In this document: positions 35,740 to 45,059 of the stretch, in pieces | Position numbering within the stretch: position 1 is the stretch's first letter | How the letters are laid out: each line of letters begins with the position of its first letter | Assembly: GCA_019634575.1 (NCBI GenBank) | Contig: JAHCAY010000001.1 | Span: forward strand, 744,001 to 808,000 | DNA from: Candidatus Didemnitutus sp. | GTDB lineage: Bacteria; Verrucomicrobiota; Verrucomicrobiia; Opitutales; Opitutaceae | Direction of reading: 5' to 3' | Length of the DNA stretch: 64,000 bases | The notes under the pieces: model-generated | Seen by the model: the letters and a program-made list of their open reading frames with translations, nothing else | What the model was told of the DNA's origin: nothing | The model's database searches: none | Made by a program: the position numbers and the translations under genes

Positions 35740-37216
35740 ACCTCCTCCGCCTCCGCCCGAGCCGTCACCCGACGCCGCGGTCGTCGACTACCTGAATGCC
35801 CCGCGTCCTGCCGGCCAGCGCGAGGACCCCAGCCTGTTCCGCTTCGGCCTGATCGGCCTGGCCTTCCTCACGCTGTATTACGCGAAGTCCGCGCACGTCG
35901 AGGACCCGCTGCATCTCTATTTCGGGCTCATCATTCTCGCACTCGGCTGCCTCCCTGCCCTGCTCTGGGCCCGCGGCAACAACAAGCCGTTCCCCATCTT
36001 CGAGACGTTCATGCTCACCACGGTGAACGCCTACGCGATCCCGCTGCTCAGCGGCCACCAACAGCTCAGCCTCTATCACCCGGACATCATCACGACCGCC
36101 GCGCTCAGCGTCATCCTGTTTCAGACCCTCGCGATCCTCTCCTATCTCCTCGTGCGCGGTGAGCCGCGCAAAACCGATTTCTGGACGCAACCGATCGTCA
36201 CTGAAAAACTCAGCCGCTACCTCGCCTACGGCATGACGCTGACGACGATCTACACCGCGCTCAGCACCTTCTATCGCGACCTGCTCTTCAAGTTCATCCC
36301 CACCGAAACGGAGGGTGTGTTGCGCGCCGCGTTCTACGGCATCGGCATCGTCGCCACGTTCCTGACCTCGCGCCGTTGGGGTGCCGGCACGCTGGCCCGG
36401 CGCGACATGAGTTTCTTCGCCACGAATTTCATCATCCAATTCATCCTGCAGTGTGCGTCGCTCTTCCTCGTCGGCGGCATCTCCATGGTCGTGCTCGCGC
36501 TGCTCGGCTACGTCTCCGCCGCGCGCCGCCTGCCCTTCGGACTGCTCATCGCCGTCGTGCCCTTCCTGGCGATTCTCCACAACGGCAAGACCGAGCTGCG
36601 CGCGAAATATTGGGCGCCCGACGCCCAAGGCATCAGCATCACCGACCTGCCCTCCTTCTACGCGGAGTGGATCGAGAACGGCATCAGCATCGCCAGCGAC
36701 GAGGAGAAGAAGAAGGCCTCCACCACCAAGCTCCTCGAGCGCACCTCCCTCTTCCACATCATGTGTCTCGTCATCTCGTCGTGCCCGGACCGCCAGCCCT
36801 ACCTCTACGGCGAGACCTACAAGCACATCCCCGGGCAATTCGTGCCGCGCTTCTTCTGGCCCGACAAACCCGTCGGCCACATCAGCACCAACACCCTCTC
36901 GCGCTACTTCGGCCTCCAAACCGAGGAAGACACCCAGAAAACCACCATCGGCTTCGGGATGCTCTCGGAAGCCTACGCGAACTTCGGCCTGTTCGGCATC
37001 GGCACGCTCGCGCTGCTCATCGGCTCCATCCTCAAAAAAGTCACCAGCTGGGGCTCCGAGAGTCCGCTCGTCTCCTACGGCGGCCTCCTCCTCGTCGTGC
37101 TGATCGCCTGGAGCTTCCAGGTCGAGCTCACCCTCAGCATCTGGCTCAGCTCGCTCTTCCAAGCGTTGGTCGCCGTCCTCGGCGTGCCCATGTTCATCCG
37201 CTCCTTCGGCTCATGA
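35720..37216 (+). CDS. Polytopic membrane protein, probable oligosaccharide polymerase (Wzy-like)
   Basis: The 498-aa product has a Pro-rich cytoplasmic start (PEPPPPPPEPSPD), about 10-12 membrane segments, and a large soluble loop between residues about 290 and 410. That loop carries YKHIPGQFVPRFFWPDKPVGH, a motif seen in Wzy-type repeat-unit polymerases. GFGMLSEAYANFGLFGIG follows it. It would join lipid-linked repeats outside the inner membrane. Wzy proteins are poorly conserved, so the call rests on topology, length and this loop. Confidence 0.7.
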   Translation: MLPQNPEPPPPPPEPSPDAAVVDYLNAPRPAGQREDPSLFRFGLIGLAFLTLYYAKSAHVEDPLHLYFGLIILALGCLPALLWARGNNKPFPIFETFMLTTVNAYAIPLLSGHQQLSLYHPDIITTAALSVILFQTLAILSYLLVRGEPRKTDFWTQPIVTEKLSRYLAYGMTLTTIYTALSTFYRDLLFKFIPTETEGVLRAAFYGIGIVATFLTSRRWGAGTLARRDMSFFATNFIIQFILQCASLFLVGGISMVVLALLGYVSAARRLPFGLLIAVVPFLAILHNGKTELRAKYWAPDAQGISITDLPSFYAEWIENGISIASDEEKKKASTTKLLERTSLFHIMCLVISSCPDRQPYLYGETYKHIPGQFVPRFFWPDKPVGHISTNTLSRYFGLQTEEDTQKTTIGFGMLSEAYANFGLFGIGTLALLIGSILKKVTSWGSESPLVSYGGLLLVVLIAWSFQVELTLSIWLSSLFQALVAVLGVPMFIRSFGS

Positions 37217-38055
37217 AAATCCCCGAGCTCGTTCCTCTCCCTCTCCCGCTGCGCTGCCTGCGCCCGTGGGAGTTCCCCGGCAAACTCGGCCTCATGGAGC
37301 GCCTCTTCTCCCGCACCCTCGCCCGCCATGGCGTCGCGTGGATCGAGACCAACGCCGGCATCCCGTGGGAACTCGACCTCGCCACCCCGCCGCACCGCTG
37401 GATCGTCTACGGCTACTACGAAGGCTACGCCTTCTGGCGCTGGCTCCTCGCCAACCGCGACCGCATCCGCACCGTCGTCGATTCCGGCGCCAACATCGGC
37501 CAGACCACGCTCTACTTCTCCCAACTGCTCACGCAGCCGCGCATCTTCGCCTACGAACCCGGCGCCGACGCCCGCGCCTGGCTCACGCGCTGCGTCGAGG
37601 CCAACCGCCTCGCCCAAGTCTCCATCAGCTCGCACGGCCTCGCCGCCGCGCCCGGCACCGCGTTCCTTCGCTCCGTCGGCGACGCCACCACCCACGGCTC
37701 GTGGAACCGCCTCGACGCCATCGAAGGCGACGCGATTCCCCTCGTGACGCTCGACGACGAGATGGCGCGCCTCGGCCTCGACCGCATCGACCTCTGGAAA
37801 CTCGACATGGAAGGCGCGGAACCCGGCGCGCTCGCCGGCGCCGCCCGCGCCCTCGCCGCCGGCAAGATCGGCGCCGTGCACGCCGAGATCATGGGCGACT
37901 CCGGCCCCGGCGTCGGCGAAACGCTCCGCTCCCACGGCTACGTGCCCTACGTCGCGCGCCGCAACCGCCTCGTCCCCGCCGCCGGCGTCCTCTCCGGCGA
38001 AGGCGACAACGCCGTGTTCATCCACCCCTCCAGCGGCCTCCTCCCGCCCGCCTGA
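37213..38055 (+). CDS. FkbM family methyltransferase
   Basis: The 280-aa product has VVDSGANIGQTTLYFSQLL as motif I, IFAYEPGADARAWL, VTLDDEMARLGLDRIDLWKLDMEGAEPGALAGA and a C-terminal GDNAVFIHPS. It is the third FkbM-type domain in the locus. An N-terminal segment of about 75 residues precedes the methyltransferase core. It probably O-methylates a sugar. Confidence 0.9.
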   Translation: MKIPELVPLPLPLRCLRPWEFPGKLGLMERLFSRTLARHGVAWIETNAGIPWELDLATPPHRWIVYGYYEGYAFWRWLLANRDRIRTVVDSGANIGQTTLYFSQLLTQPRIFAYEPGADARAWLTRCVEANRLAQVSISSHGLAAAPGTAFLRSVGDATTHGSWNRLDAIEGDAIPLVTLDDEMARLGLDRIDLWKLDMEGAEPGALAGAARALAAGKIGAVHAEIMGDSGPGVGETLRSHGYVPYVARRNRLVPAAGVLSGEGDNAVFIHPSSGLLPPA

Positions 38056-38057
38056 CC

Positions 38058-39239
38058 GTGCCGCGCCGCCTCGCGATCGTCCTCTCCCACCCGGTGCAGT
38101 ATTACAGCCCGTGGTTTCAGTGGATGGCTGCGCAACGCGTCCTCGAGTTCCGCGTGTTCTACCTCTGGGAATTCGGCGTCACCGCCCAACGCGATCCCCA
38201 GTTCGAACAAACCATCAAGTGGGACCTCGACCTGCTTTCCGGCTACGAATCCGAATTCGTTCCCAACGTCGCCCGCGATCCCGGGACCCATCATTTCAAC
38301 GGCCTCGACAACCCCGCGCTCTCCGCGCGGCTCGCCGCTTGGAAACCCGACGCGCTCCTGCTCTTCGGCTACAACTGGCGCTCGCACCTCCGCGCCCTCT
38401 GGTGGGCGCGCCGCGCGCGCGTGCCCGTCATCCTCCGCGGCGATTCGCACCTCCTCGGCCGCGGCGCGCCCACGTTCCTGCGCCGCCTCGCCCTCGGCAC
38501 GCTCTTCCGCCAGTTCGCCGCCTTCGCCAGCGTCGGCGCGGCAAATCGCGACTACTTCCGCGCCTTCGGCGTGCCCGCGAAAAAAATCTTCCTCGCGCCG
38601 CACTCCGTCGACGCCGCGCGCTTCGACGCCGGCGATGCCGCCACGCGCGCCGCCGCCGCCCGCCTACGCAGCGAGCTCGGGCTCGACAGCCGCCGCGTCG
38701 TCCTGTTCGCCGGCAAATTCCACGAGCGCAAGCAACCGCTCGAGCTGCTCCAAGCCTTCCACGCCGTCGGCACCCGCGCGGACGCCCTCGTCTTCGTCGG
38801 CGACGGCCCGGAGCGCGCGCGCCTCGAGGAACTCGCCCGCACCCGCCGCGACCGCGATGTGCGTTTCCTGCCCTTCGCCAACCAGACCGAGATGCCGTCG
38901 CGCTATCTCTCCGCCGACATCTTCGCCCTTCCCTCGCGCGGCTTCTACGAAACCTGGGGCCTCGCCGTGAACGAAGCGATGCACCTCGGCCTGCCGTGCC
39001 TCGTCTCCGATCTCGTCGGCTGCCAGCGCGACCTCGTCACGCCCGGCGAGACCGGCTGGGTTTTCCCAGCCCACGACTCGGCCGCCCTCGCCGAGACGCT
39101 GCGTTCCGCCCTGCGCGCGCCGCGCGAGGAACTCGATCGCCTCGGCCAAGCCGCCCGCGAGCGCGTCGCCGATTACACCTACCCGCAAACCACCGCCGGG
39201 CTCGTCTCCGCCCTCGCGAGCCTGCCCCCTCGCGGATGA
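38058..39239 (+). CDS. GT4 family glycosyltransferase
   Basis: The 393-aa product begins at GTG 38058 with RRLAIVLSHPVQYYSPWFQWM, a start typical of a GT4 subgroup. The C-terminal half has VVLFAGKFHERKQPLELLQAF, LVFVGDGPERARLEEL and DIFALPSRGFYETWGLAVNEAMHLGLPCLVSDLVG, with the EX7E acids in place. It is complete and is one of a run of three consecutive GT4 genes. Confidence 0.93.
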   Translation: MPRRLAIVLSHPVQYYSPWFQWMAAQRVLEFRVFYLWEFGVTAQRDPQFEQTIKWDLDLLSGYESEFVPNVARDPGTHHFNGLDNPALSARLAAWKPDALLLFGYNWRSHLRALWWARRARVPVILRGDSHLLGRGAPTFLRRLALGTLFRQFAAFASVGAANRDYFRAFGVPAKKIFLAPHSVDAARFDAGDAATRAAAARLRSELGLDSRRVVLFAGKFHERKQPLELLQAFHAVGTRADALVFVGDGPERARLEELARTRRDRDVRFLPFANQTEMPSRYLSADIFALPSRGFYETWGLAVNEAMHLGLPCLVSDLVGCQRDLVTPGETGWVFPAHDSAALAETLRSALRAPREELDRLGQAARERVADYTYPQTTAGLVSALASLPPRG

Positions 39240-40393
39240 AGATCTCGATCGTCAACGGCTTCTTTCTTCCCGTGCCCCCGATCAGCGGCGGCTCCACCGA
39301 GAAAACGTGGTTCGCCCTCGGCCGCGAGTTCGCCGCGCGCGGCCACGAGGTCGTTTCCCTCTCGCGCGAATGGACCGGCCACCCCGCCGTCGAAAAACTC
39401 GACGGCGTCACCTATCGCCGTCTGCCGGGCCACGACCATCGTTCGCAGCTCTGGAAAAATCTCCTCCACGACTTCGTCTGGAGCTGGCGCGCCTTCCGCG
39501 CCCTGCCGCCCGCCGACATCGTGATCTGCAACGCCGTCTCGCTGCCCATGTGGCTCGGACGCTGGAGTCCCTCTTCCGGTCGCGTCGTCGTGATGTGCGG
39601 CCGCATGCCCAAGGGCCAATACCGCCGCTACCGTGCGCTCGCGCGCGTGCTCGCCCCGAGCAGCCTCGTCCGCGAACGCCTCATCGAGGAAAATCCCGCG
39701 CTCGCCGATGCCATCCGCATCACCGGTTACCCGATCAACTGGTCGCAGCTCTCGACCCATCAACCCGAGCCCGCCTCGCTGCCGCCGCGCGTCCCGGGTG
39801 AACTCACGATCGGCTTCGTCGGACGCATCCACTCCGAAAAGGGCCTCATGCTGCTTGCCGACGCGGCAAAAATCCTCGCCGCGCAATCCGATCTGCCACC
39901 GTGGAGCGTCCTGCTTTGCGGTCCGGCCGACGTGGCTCGCGGCGGCTCCGGTTCGGCCTTCCGCAACGGCCTGCTTCAACGCCTCTCCGTCGCGCTCCCG
40001 AGCAAGCGTTTCCATCTCCTCGATCCGCAATTCAACGACCGCATGCTCGCCGCCATCTACCAACGGATGGACGTCTTCTGCTACCCCAGCCTCGCCGCCG
40101 AGGGTGAGACGTTCGGCGTTGCCGTGGCCGAGGCGATGGCCGCCGGCGCCGTGCCCGTCGTCTCGAACCTCGCCTGCTTCCGCGACTTCGTCCGCGACGG
40201 CGAGAACGGCTTCGTCTTCGACCACGCCGCACCCGACGCCGCGGAGCGCCTCGCTGCCGCCCTCGGCACCGCGCTGCGCGACGGCGCACGACGCCAGCAA
40301 ATCGCCGCCACGGCGCGCGCCGACGTCCGGCGCTTCGACTTCCCGGTCTTCGCCGACGCGCTGCTGGAAGATTTCGCCTCGTTGATCCGCTGA
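39236..40393 (+). CDS. GT4 family glycosyltransferase
   Basis: The 385-aa product starts MKISIVNGFFLPVPPISGGSTEK with a standard glycine-rich loop. It has IGFVGRIHSEKGLMLLADAA at the domain hinge and DVFCYPSLAAEGETFGVAVAEAMAAGAVPVVS as the donor site. It is fully intact and overlaps both neighbours. Confidence 0.93.
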   Translation: MKISIVNGFFLPVPPISGGSTEKTWFALGREFAARGHEVVSLSREWTGHPAVEKLDGVTYRRLPGHDHRSQLWKNLLHDFVWSWRAFRALPPADIVICNAVSLPMWLGRWSPSSGRVVVMCGRMPKGQYRRYRALARVLAPSSLVRERLIEENPALADAIRITGYPINWSQLSTHQPEPASLPPRVPGELTIGFVGRIHSEKGLMLLADAAKILAAQSDLPPWSVLLCGPADVARGGSGSAFRNGLLQRLSVALPSKRFHLLDPQFNDRMLAAIYQRMDVFCYPSLAAEGETFGVAVAEAMAAGAVPVVSNLACFRDFVRDGENGFVFDHAAPDAAERLAAALGTALRDGARRQQIAATARADVRRFDFPVFADALLEDFASLIR

Positions 40394-41502
40394 TGCCGCT
40401 CTGTCACGTCGTGCCCAGCCTCGAGGACCGCCACGGCGGCCCTTCGAAATCCGTGCGCGCACTCGCCAACGCCATGGCCGCCCGCACGCCGACCGCGCTC
40501 CTCACCACGCTCGAGCCCGGCCAGTCGATGCTGCCCGCCGGCCCGCAGGATGCCGCGCCGGTCACCGTGTTTCCCCGTGAGGCGCCGCGCTGGCTCTGCC
40601 GCTCCGCCGGACTCGCCGCCCATCTGCGCGCCACGCGCTACGACGTCGTCCACTCGCACGCACTGTGGTTGCTGACTCTGCGCTACGCGCACGACGCCGC
40701 GCTCCGCCACGGCGCTCCGCTCGTGATCTCGCCGCGCGGCATGCTGACCGAATGGGCCTGGCAACACCGCCGCTGGCGCAAACGAATCGCCGACTGGCTC
40801 GTGCATCCCGGTGCGCTCCGCGCGGCCGCCGGCTGGCATGCCACGAGCGCCGACGAAGCGAACGACATCCGCCGCCGCGGCTTCACCCAGCCGATCTGCG
40901 TCGCGCCCAACGGCGTCGAAATTCCCGCCCCGGCCGAACTCGCCGCCGCGCGCGCCGCGTGGCGCAACGAGTTCCCCGTGCTCCGCGAGCGCCGGGTCGC
41001 CGTGTTCTACTCGCGTTTCCACCGCAAGAAGCGCCTCCGCGAACTCGTCGAACTCTGGCTCGCCCGCGCGCCCGCCGACTGGCTGCTGCTCGTCGCCGGC
41101 GTGCCGGAGGAATACTCGGTCGCGGAGGTCGCGCAGTGGGCCGAGCCGGGGCGCGTGCTCGTGGTCGACGGCCGCGAACGTCCCGCGCCATTCGCGGCCG
41201 CAGAGCTTTTCCTGTTGCCGTCGCATTCGGAGAATTTCGGCCTCGTCGTCGCCGAAGCGCTCGCGGCCGGCGTGCCGGCGTTGGTCACGGACACGACGCC
41301 GTGGCAGGGCCTCGACCGGCACGACGCCGGTGCCTGCGTGGCGTGGGAGCGATTCGACGCGACGCTGGCGCGCGCACTCGCCGCCGCTCCCGAAACTCTC
41401 GCGGCCCAAGGCGCGCGCGGCCGCGCCTGGGTGGCCGACGAATTCACGTGGGCGAGCGCGGCCGGCACGCTGCTCGATTTCTACGCCAGTTTGCCGCGAT
41501 GA
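40393..41502 (+). CDS. GT4 family glycosyltransferase
   Basis: The 369-aa product begins MPLCHVVPSLEDRHGGPSKSV, a GGP loop often seen in GT4 enzymes of colanic-acid type clusters. It continues with VVHSHALWLLTLRYAHDAA, VAVFYSRFHRKKRLRELVELW and ELFLLPSHSENFGLVVAEALAAGVPALV, with intact EX7E acids. Its last codons overlap the following polymerase/ligase-like gene. Confidence 0.94.
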   Translation: MPLCHVVPSLEDRHGGPSKSVRALANAMAARTPTALLTTLEPGQSMLPAGPQDAAPVTVFPREAPRWLCRSAGLAAHLRATRYDVVHSHALWLLTLRYAHDAALRHGAPLVISPRGMLTEWAWQHRRWRKRIADWLVHPGALRAAAGWHATSADEANDIRRRGFTQPICVAPNGVEIPAPAELAAARAAWRNEFPVLRERRVAVFYSRFHRKKRLRELVELWLARAPADWLLLVAGVPEEYSVAEVAQWAEPGRVLVVDGRERPAPFAAAELFLLPSHSENFGLVVAEALAAGVPALVTDTTPWQGLDRHDAGACVAWERFDATLARALAAAPETLAAQGARGRAWVADEFTWASAAGTLLDFYASLPR

Positions 41503-42974
41503 CTTCCGCCTCCGCCAACGAACGCACCTTCCGTCCCGCGCCCATCCGGTCGCGCCGGGAGGGACTTTGGGAAAGCGTCGTCGTTGCCCACGTCTCGCTG
41601 CTCGTGGTCGCGATTTCCTGGGGCTACGGCGGCCAGGCGCCGTTCTCGCGCCACCTGCTGCTCGTGCTCGGCTCGATCGGCATCGCGCTTTTCCTGATGA
41701 CCGCGGGGCGCCGCTCGTCGCGCGGCGACGCCACCCGCGCCTTGTCGCGCCACCTCTGGCCGCTGCTGGCGTTCGATGCGCTGGTGCTGCTCAGCTACTT
41801 CAATCCCAGCACACAGAAGGTCGTTTATCTGGGCGAGACGATGTTCCGCCATCTGACGCCGCGCTGGCCATGGCTGCCAAGCAGCGCGCGGCCCGAGCTC
41901 TCGCTGCGCGAGTTGTGGCAGTTCAACGGCATCGTGCTCTCGGCCTACAACATTCTGTTCGTCATCCAGGGCCGCCGCCACCTGCGCCGTCTGCTCGTGG
42001 TGTTCGGGACCAACGCCGTCGTGCTCGCGATCTTCGGCACGTTTCAAAAACTCGTCCACTCCGACGGCATCTGGTTCGGCCGCGTGAAATCCCCGAACGA
42101 ATTCTTCTTCGCCTCGTTCATCTATCACAACCATTGGGGTGCCTTCACTGTGCTGAACACCGCGGCGTGTCTCGCGCTGCTCTTCCACACCCTGCGCCGC
42201 GAAGGCTCCCGCGACCTCTGGCATTCGCCCGTCCTTTCCGGTGCGGTCGCGACCGGGTTGCTCGCCGCCACCGCACCGCTCAGCGGCTCGCGCTCGAGCT
42301 CGGTGCTGCTCGCGGCCTTCGTGATGGGAGCGGTGGTTCACTTCCTCTTCCGGCTCGTGCGCACGCGCCGGGAACATCACGAATCGCTCGTGATTCCCAT
42401 CGCCGGCGTCGTGCTCGTCACGCTCATCGCCGCGGTCGGCATCGTCGCGTTGAGCCGCAAGGTCATCGCCGTCCGCACGCAGACCACCGTGCGCCAGTTG
42501 CAGGAGATCCACGGCGAAGCGACGCTGAACTCGCGCCTGCGCCTCTACCGCGACACGTGGAACATGGCGGCCGCGAAACCCGTGTTCGGCTGGGGTCTCG
42601 AGACCTACGCGAACGTCTTCATGATCTACAACTCCGCGCCCGATCCCGGCCCGGGCGGCTGGAAGCCGTTCTACGCCGAGGCGCACAACGACTGGCTGCA
42701 ATCGCTCGCCGAGGTCGGTTTCGCCGGCACCGGTCTGCTGTTGCTCCTCGGCGCGATGCCGCTGTGGAACGTCCCGTGGCGCCGCGTCGAATCGCCCGTC
42801 CCGCGCTACCTGCTCGCGGGCTGCGGCATCGTGCTGCTCTATGCGTGGGTGGAATTCCCCTTCGCCAATCCGTCCGTGATGATCGCGTTCTGGGTCACGC
42901 TCTACACCGCCGCCGCCTACGCCCGTCTCGACCTCCTCGCCCAGCGGCGCGACGGCACTTTCGTCAATGACTGA
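41499..42974 (+). CDS. O-antigen ligase/polymerase family membrane protein (WaaL/Wzy_C-like)
   Basis: The 491-aa product has about ten membrane segments and a large loop after residue 330. The loop contains the family-typical SRLRLYRDTWNMAAAKPVFGWGLETYANVF, and AEAHNDWLQSLAEVGFAGTGLLLLL carries the HNDWLQ motif common to O-antigen ligases. It acts on undecaprenyl-linked glycan at the periplasmic face, either polymerising it or transferring it to an acceptor such as lipid A core. Which of the two cannot be told from sequence. Confidence 0.88.
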   Translation: MTSASANERTFRPAPIRSRREGLWESVVVAHVSLLVVAISWGYGGQAPFSRHLLLVLGSIGIALFLMTAGRRSSRGDATRALSRHLWPLLAFDALVLLSYFNPSTQKVVYLGETMFRHLTPRWPWLPSSARPELSLRELWQFNGIVLSAYNILFVIQGRRHLRRLLVVFGTNAVVLAIFGTFQKLVHSDGIWFGRVKSPNEFFFASFIYHNHWGAFTVLNTAACLALLFHTLRREGSRDLWHSPVLSGAVATGLLAATAPLSGSRSSSVLLAAFVMGAVVHFLFRLVRTRREHHESLVIPIAGVVLVTLIAAVGIVALSRKVIAVRTQTTVRQLQEIHGEATLNSRLRLYRDTWNMAAAKPVFGWGLETYANVFMIYNSAPDPGPGGWKPFYAEAHNDWLQSLAEVGFAGTGLLLLLGAMPLWNVPWRRVESPVPRYLLAGCGIVLLYAWVEFPFANPSVMIAFWVTLYTAAAYARLDLLAQRRDGTFVND

Positions 42975-43824
42975 CCGCGCCCCGATCTCCGTTCTGATCC
43001 CCGCTAAAAACGAGGCGGCCAACCTCGCCGCCTGCCTCGCCTCGGTCGCGTTCTGCGACGAGGTCGTGGTCATCGACTCGCGCAGCACCGATGCCACACG
43101 CGCCATCGCCGAAGCCGCCGGCGCGCGCGTGGTCGACTTCGCGTGGAACGGCGAATTTCCGAAAAAGAAAAACTGGGCGCTCGCCCAAGTGCCGTGGCGC
43201 AACGACTGGGTTTTCATCATCGACGCCGACGAGCGGGCCACGCCCGAACTTGCCGCCGAGATGCGCGCCATCGCCACCGCCGCGAATCCGCCTCACGCCG
43301 GCTACTACGTGAACCGCCGTTTCTGGTTTCTCGACGGCTGGCTCAACCACTGCGGCTACTACCCGAGCTGGAACCTGCGCTTCTTCCGCCATCGCCTCGG
43401 CCGCTACGAACGCCCCGCCGCCACCGGCGACACCGGCAGCGGCGACAACGAGGTCCACGAGCACGTGCTCCTCGAAGGCACCGCCGGCTACCTGCGCGGC
43501 GAAATGGAGCACTACGCCTTCCCCGACATCGCCACTTGGGTCGAGAAGCACAACCGCTACTCCAACTGGGAAGCGCGCCAGCAACTCGCCGTCTCCGGCG
43601 GCCCGCGCGATCCGTCGATCGACGCGGCACTCGCGCGCAAGCGGCGCCTGCGTCAGCTCGCCTGGCGCCTGCCGTTCCGTCCGACGCTGCGCTTCCTCTA
43701 CCACTACGTCTGGCGCGCCGGCTTTCTCGACGGTTATCGCGGCTTCGTCTTTTGCCGTTTGATGGGCTGGTATGAATTCCTCAGCGCCGCCAAGGCCGCC
43801 GAGCTCCGCCGCGAGAAAAACTGA
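42967..43824 (+). CDS. GT2 family glycosyltransferase (WaaE/KdtX-like)
   Basis: The 285-aa product starts PISVLIPAKNEAANLAACLASV, then EVVVIDSRSTDATRAIAEAAGARVV, FPKKKNWALAQ and the DxD site WVFIIDADERATPEL. This arrangement (PAKNE, KKNWAL, DADE) is the WaaE-like GT2 type that adds glucose or another hexose to lipid-linked or LPS-core sugars. It overlaps the ligase gene by eight bases. Confidence 0.92.
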   Translation: MTDRAPISVLIPAKNEAANLAACLASVAFCDEVVVIDSRSTDATRAIAEAAGARVVDFAWNGEFPKKKNWALAQVPWRNDWVFIIDADERATPELAAEMRAIATAANPPHAGYYVNRRFWFLDGWLNHCGYYPSWNLRFFRHRLGRYERPAATGDTGSGDNEVHEHVLLEGTAGYLRGEMEHYAFPDIATWVEKHNRYSNWEARQQLAVSGGPRDPSIDAALARKRRLRQLAWRLPFRPTLRFLYHYVWRAGFLDGYRGFVFCRLMGWYEFLSAAKAAELRREKN

Positions 43825-43827
43825 CCC

Positions 43828-45009
43828 GTGCTCCGCGGGAAAATCATCTTCGTCAATCGCGTCTTCTGGCCCAGCGAGGCGGCGACCGCCCAGCTGCTCA
43901 CCGATCTCGCCCTCGCTCTCGGCGCGCGCGGCTGGGACGTGCACGTCATCGCCAGCGGCACGACACCCGCCGCCGGCGTGCCGCCGGAAATCACGATCCA
44001 TCGCACCGGCGCCGAGCCGGCCGGGCGCGTCGGACGCTATTCGCACTTTCTGCTGGCCGCACGCCGGCAACTCGCCGCGCTCGTCTCGCCCGGCGACATC
44101 GTCGTGCTGAAAACCGATCCGCCGCTGCTCGCCGTGGCCGCGACGCGACTCGCGCGAGCGCGCGGCGCGCACGTCGTGCAATGGATTCAGGATATCTACC
44201 CGGAAGTCGTGTGGCGGCATCTCGGCATCTGGGCGGCGCCGCTGCTCTGGCCGTTGCAGCTTGCGCGCAACGCCGCGTGGCGCGCGTCCGACGCCTGCGT
44301 GGTGCTGAGCGACGACATGCTCGCGGCCGTGCGCGCCGCCGGCGTGCCGCGCGAACGCTCGCTGATTTCCAACAACTGGGCCCCGCGTGAACTCGAGACG
44401 CCCGCCACCGCGGCGCAGATCGCAACGGTGCGCGCCGAGTGGCAGGTCGGCGACGGATTTGTCGTCGCCTATTCGGGCAACTTCGGCCGCGTGCATGAGA
44501 TGGATACGCTGCTCGCCACCGCGTTGCAGCTCCGCGACGAACCATCGATCCACTTCGTGCTCAGCGGCTCGGGCGCGCGCTGGCCGGAGGTCGCGGACTT
44601 CGTCGCCCGCCATGCGCTCACGAATGTTCGCCTACTGCCGCCGCAGCCGCGCGCGCGGCTCGCGGCGACACTCGCGGCAGCCGATGCGCACTTCGTGACG
44701 CTGCGGCCGGGCTTCGAGCGCTGCGTCTTCCCGAGCAAGCTCGCCGGCATCTTCGCCGCCGGTCGCACGGTCATCTTCGTCGGCGCGCCCGACTCGCAAT
44801 GCGCGACGCTGGCCCGCCACGCCGGCCGGGCTTTCGCCCCCGGCGATGCAGCGGAGATTGCCCGGACGATTCGCGACTGGCGGGCTGATCCCGGCGAGAT
44901 CGCGCGCCTGCATAGCGCCGCCCGCGCCGAATTTACCGGCGGATTCGCGTTTGGCACCCGCCTGGCTGAGTGGGAGCGGCTGCTCGGTTCGCTCGTCGGC
45001 CGGGCTTAA
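43828..45009 (+). CDS. GT4 family glycosyltransferase (WbuB/WcaI-like)
   Basis: The 393-aa product starts at GTG 43828 with KIIFVNRVFWPSEAATAQLLTDLALALGARGWDVHVI. It has VVQWIQDIYPEV, typical of WbuB-like enzymes, and VAYSGNFGRVHEMDTLL at the hinge. A C-terminal domain has HFVTLRPGFERCVFPSKLAGIFAAGRTVIF. WbuB-like enzymes often add the second sugar next to the polyprenyl-phosphate sugar. That fits its place directly before the initiating transferase. Confidence 0.9.
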   Translation: MLRGKIIFVNRVFWPSEAATAQLLTDLALALGARGWDVHVIASGTTPAAGVPPEITIHRTGAEPAGRVGRYSHFLLAARRQLAALVSPGDIVVLKTDPPLLAVAATRLARARGAHVVQWIQDIYPEVVWRHLGIWAAPLLWPLQLARNAAWRASDACVVLSDDMLAAVRAAGVPRERSLISNNWAPRELETPATAAQIATVRAEWQVGDGFVVAYSGNFGRVHEMDTLLATALQLRDEPSIHFVLSGSGARWPEVADFVARHALTNVRLLPPQPRARLAATLAAADAHFVTLRPGFERCVFPSKLAGIFAAGRTVIFVGAPDSQCATLARHAGRAFAPGDAAEIARTIRDWRADPGEIARLHSAARAEFTGGFAFGTRLAEWERLLGSLVGRA

Positions 45010-45059
45010 TCGACGTTGCCTCGACCGACTCCCGCCCGCTTAGCTGCTCCCGTCACCGC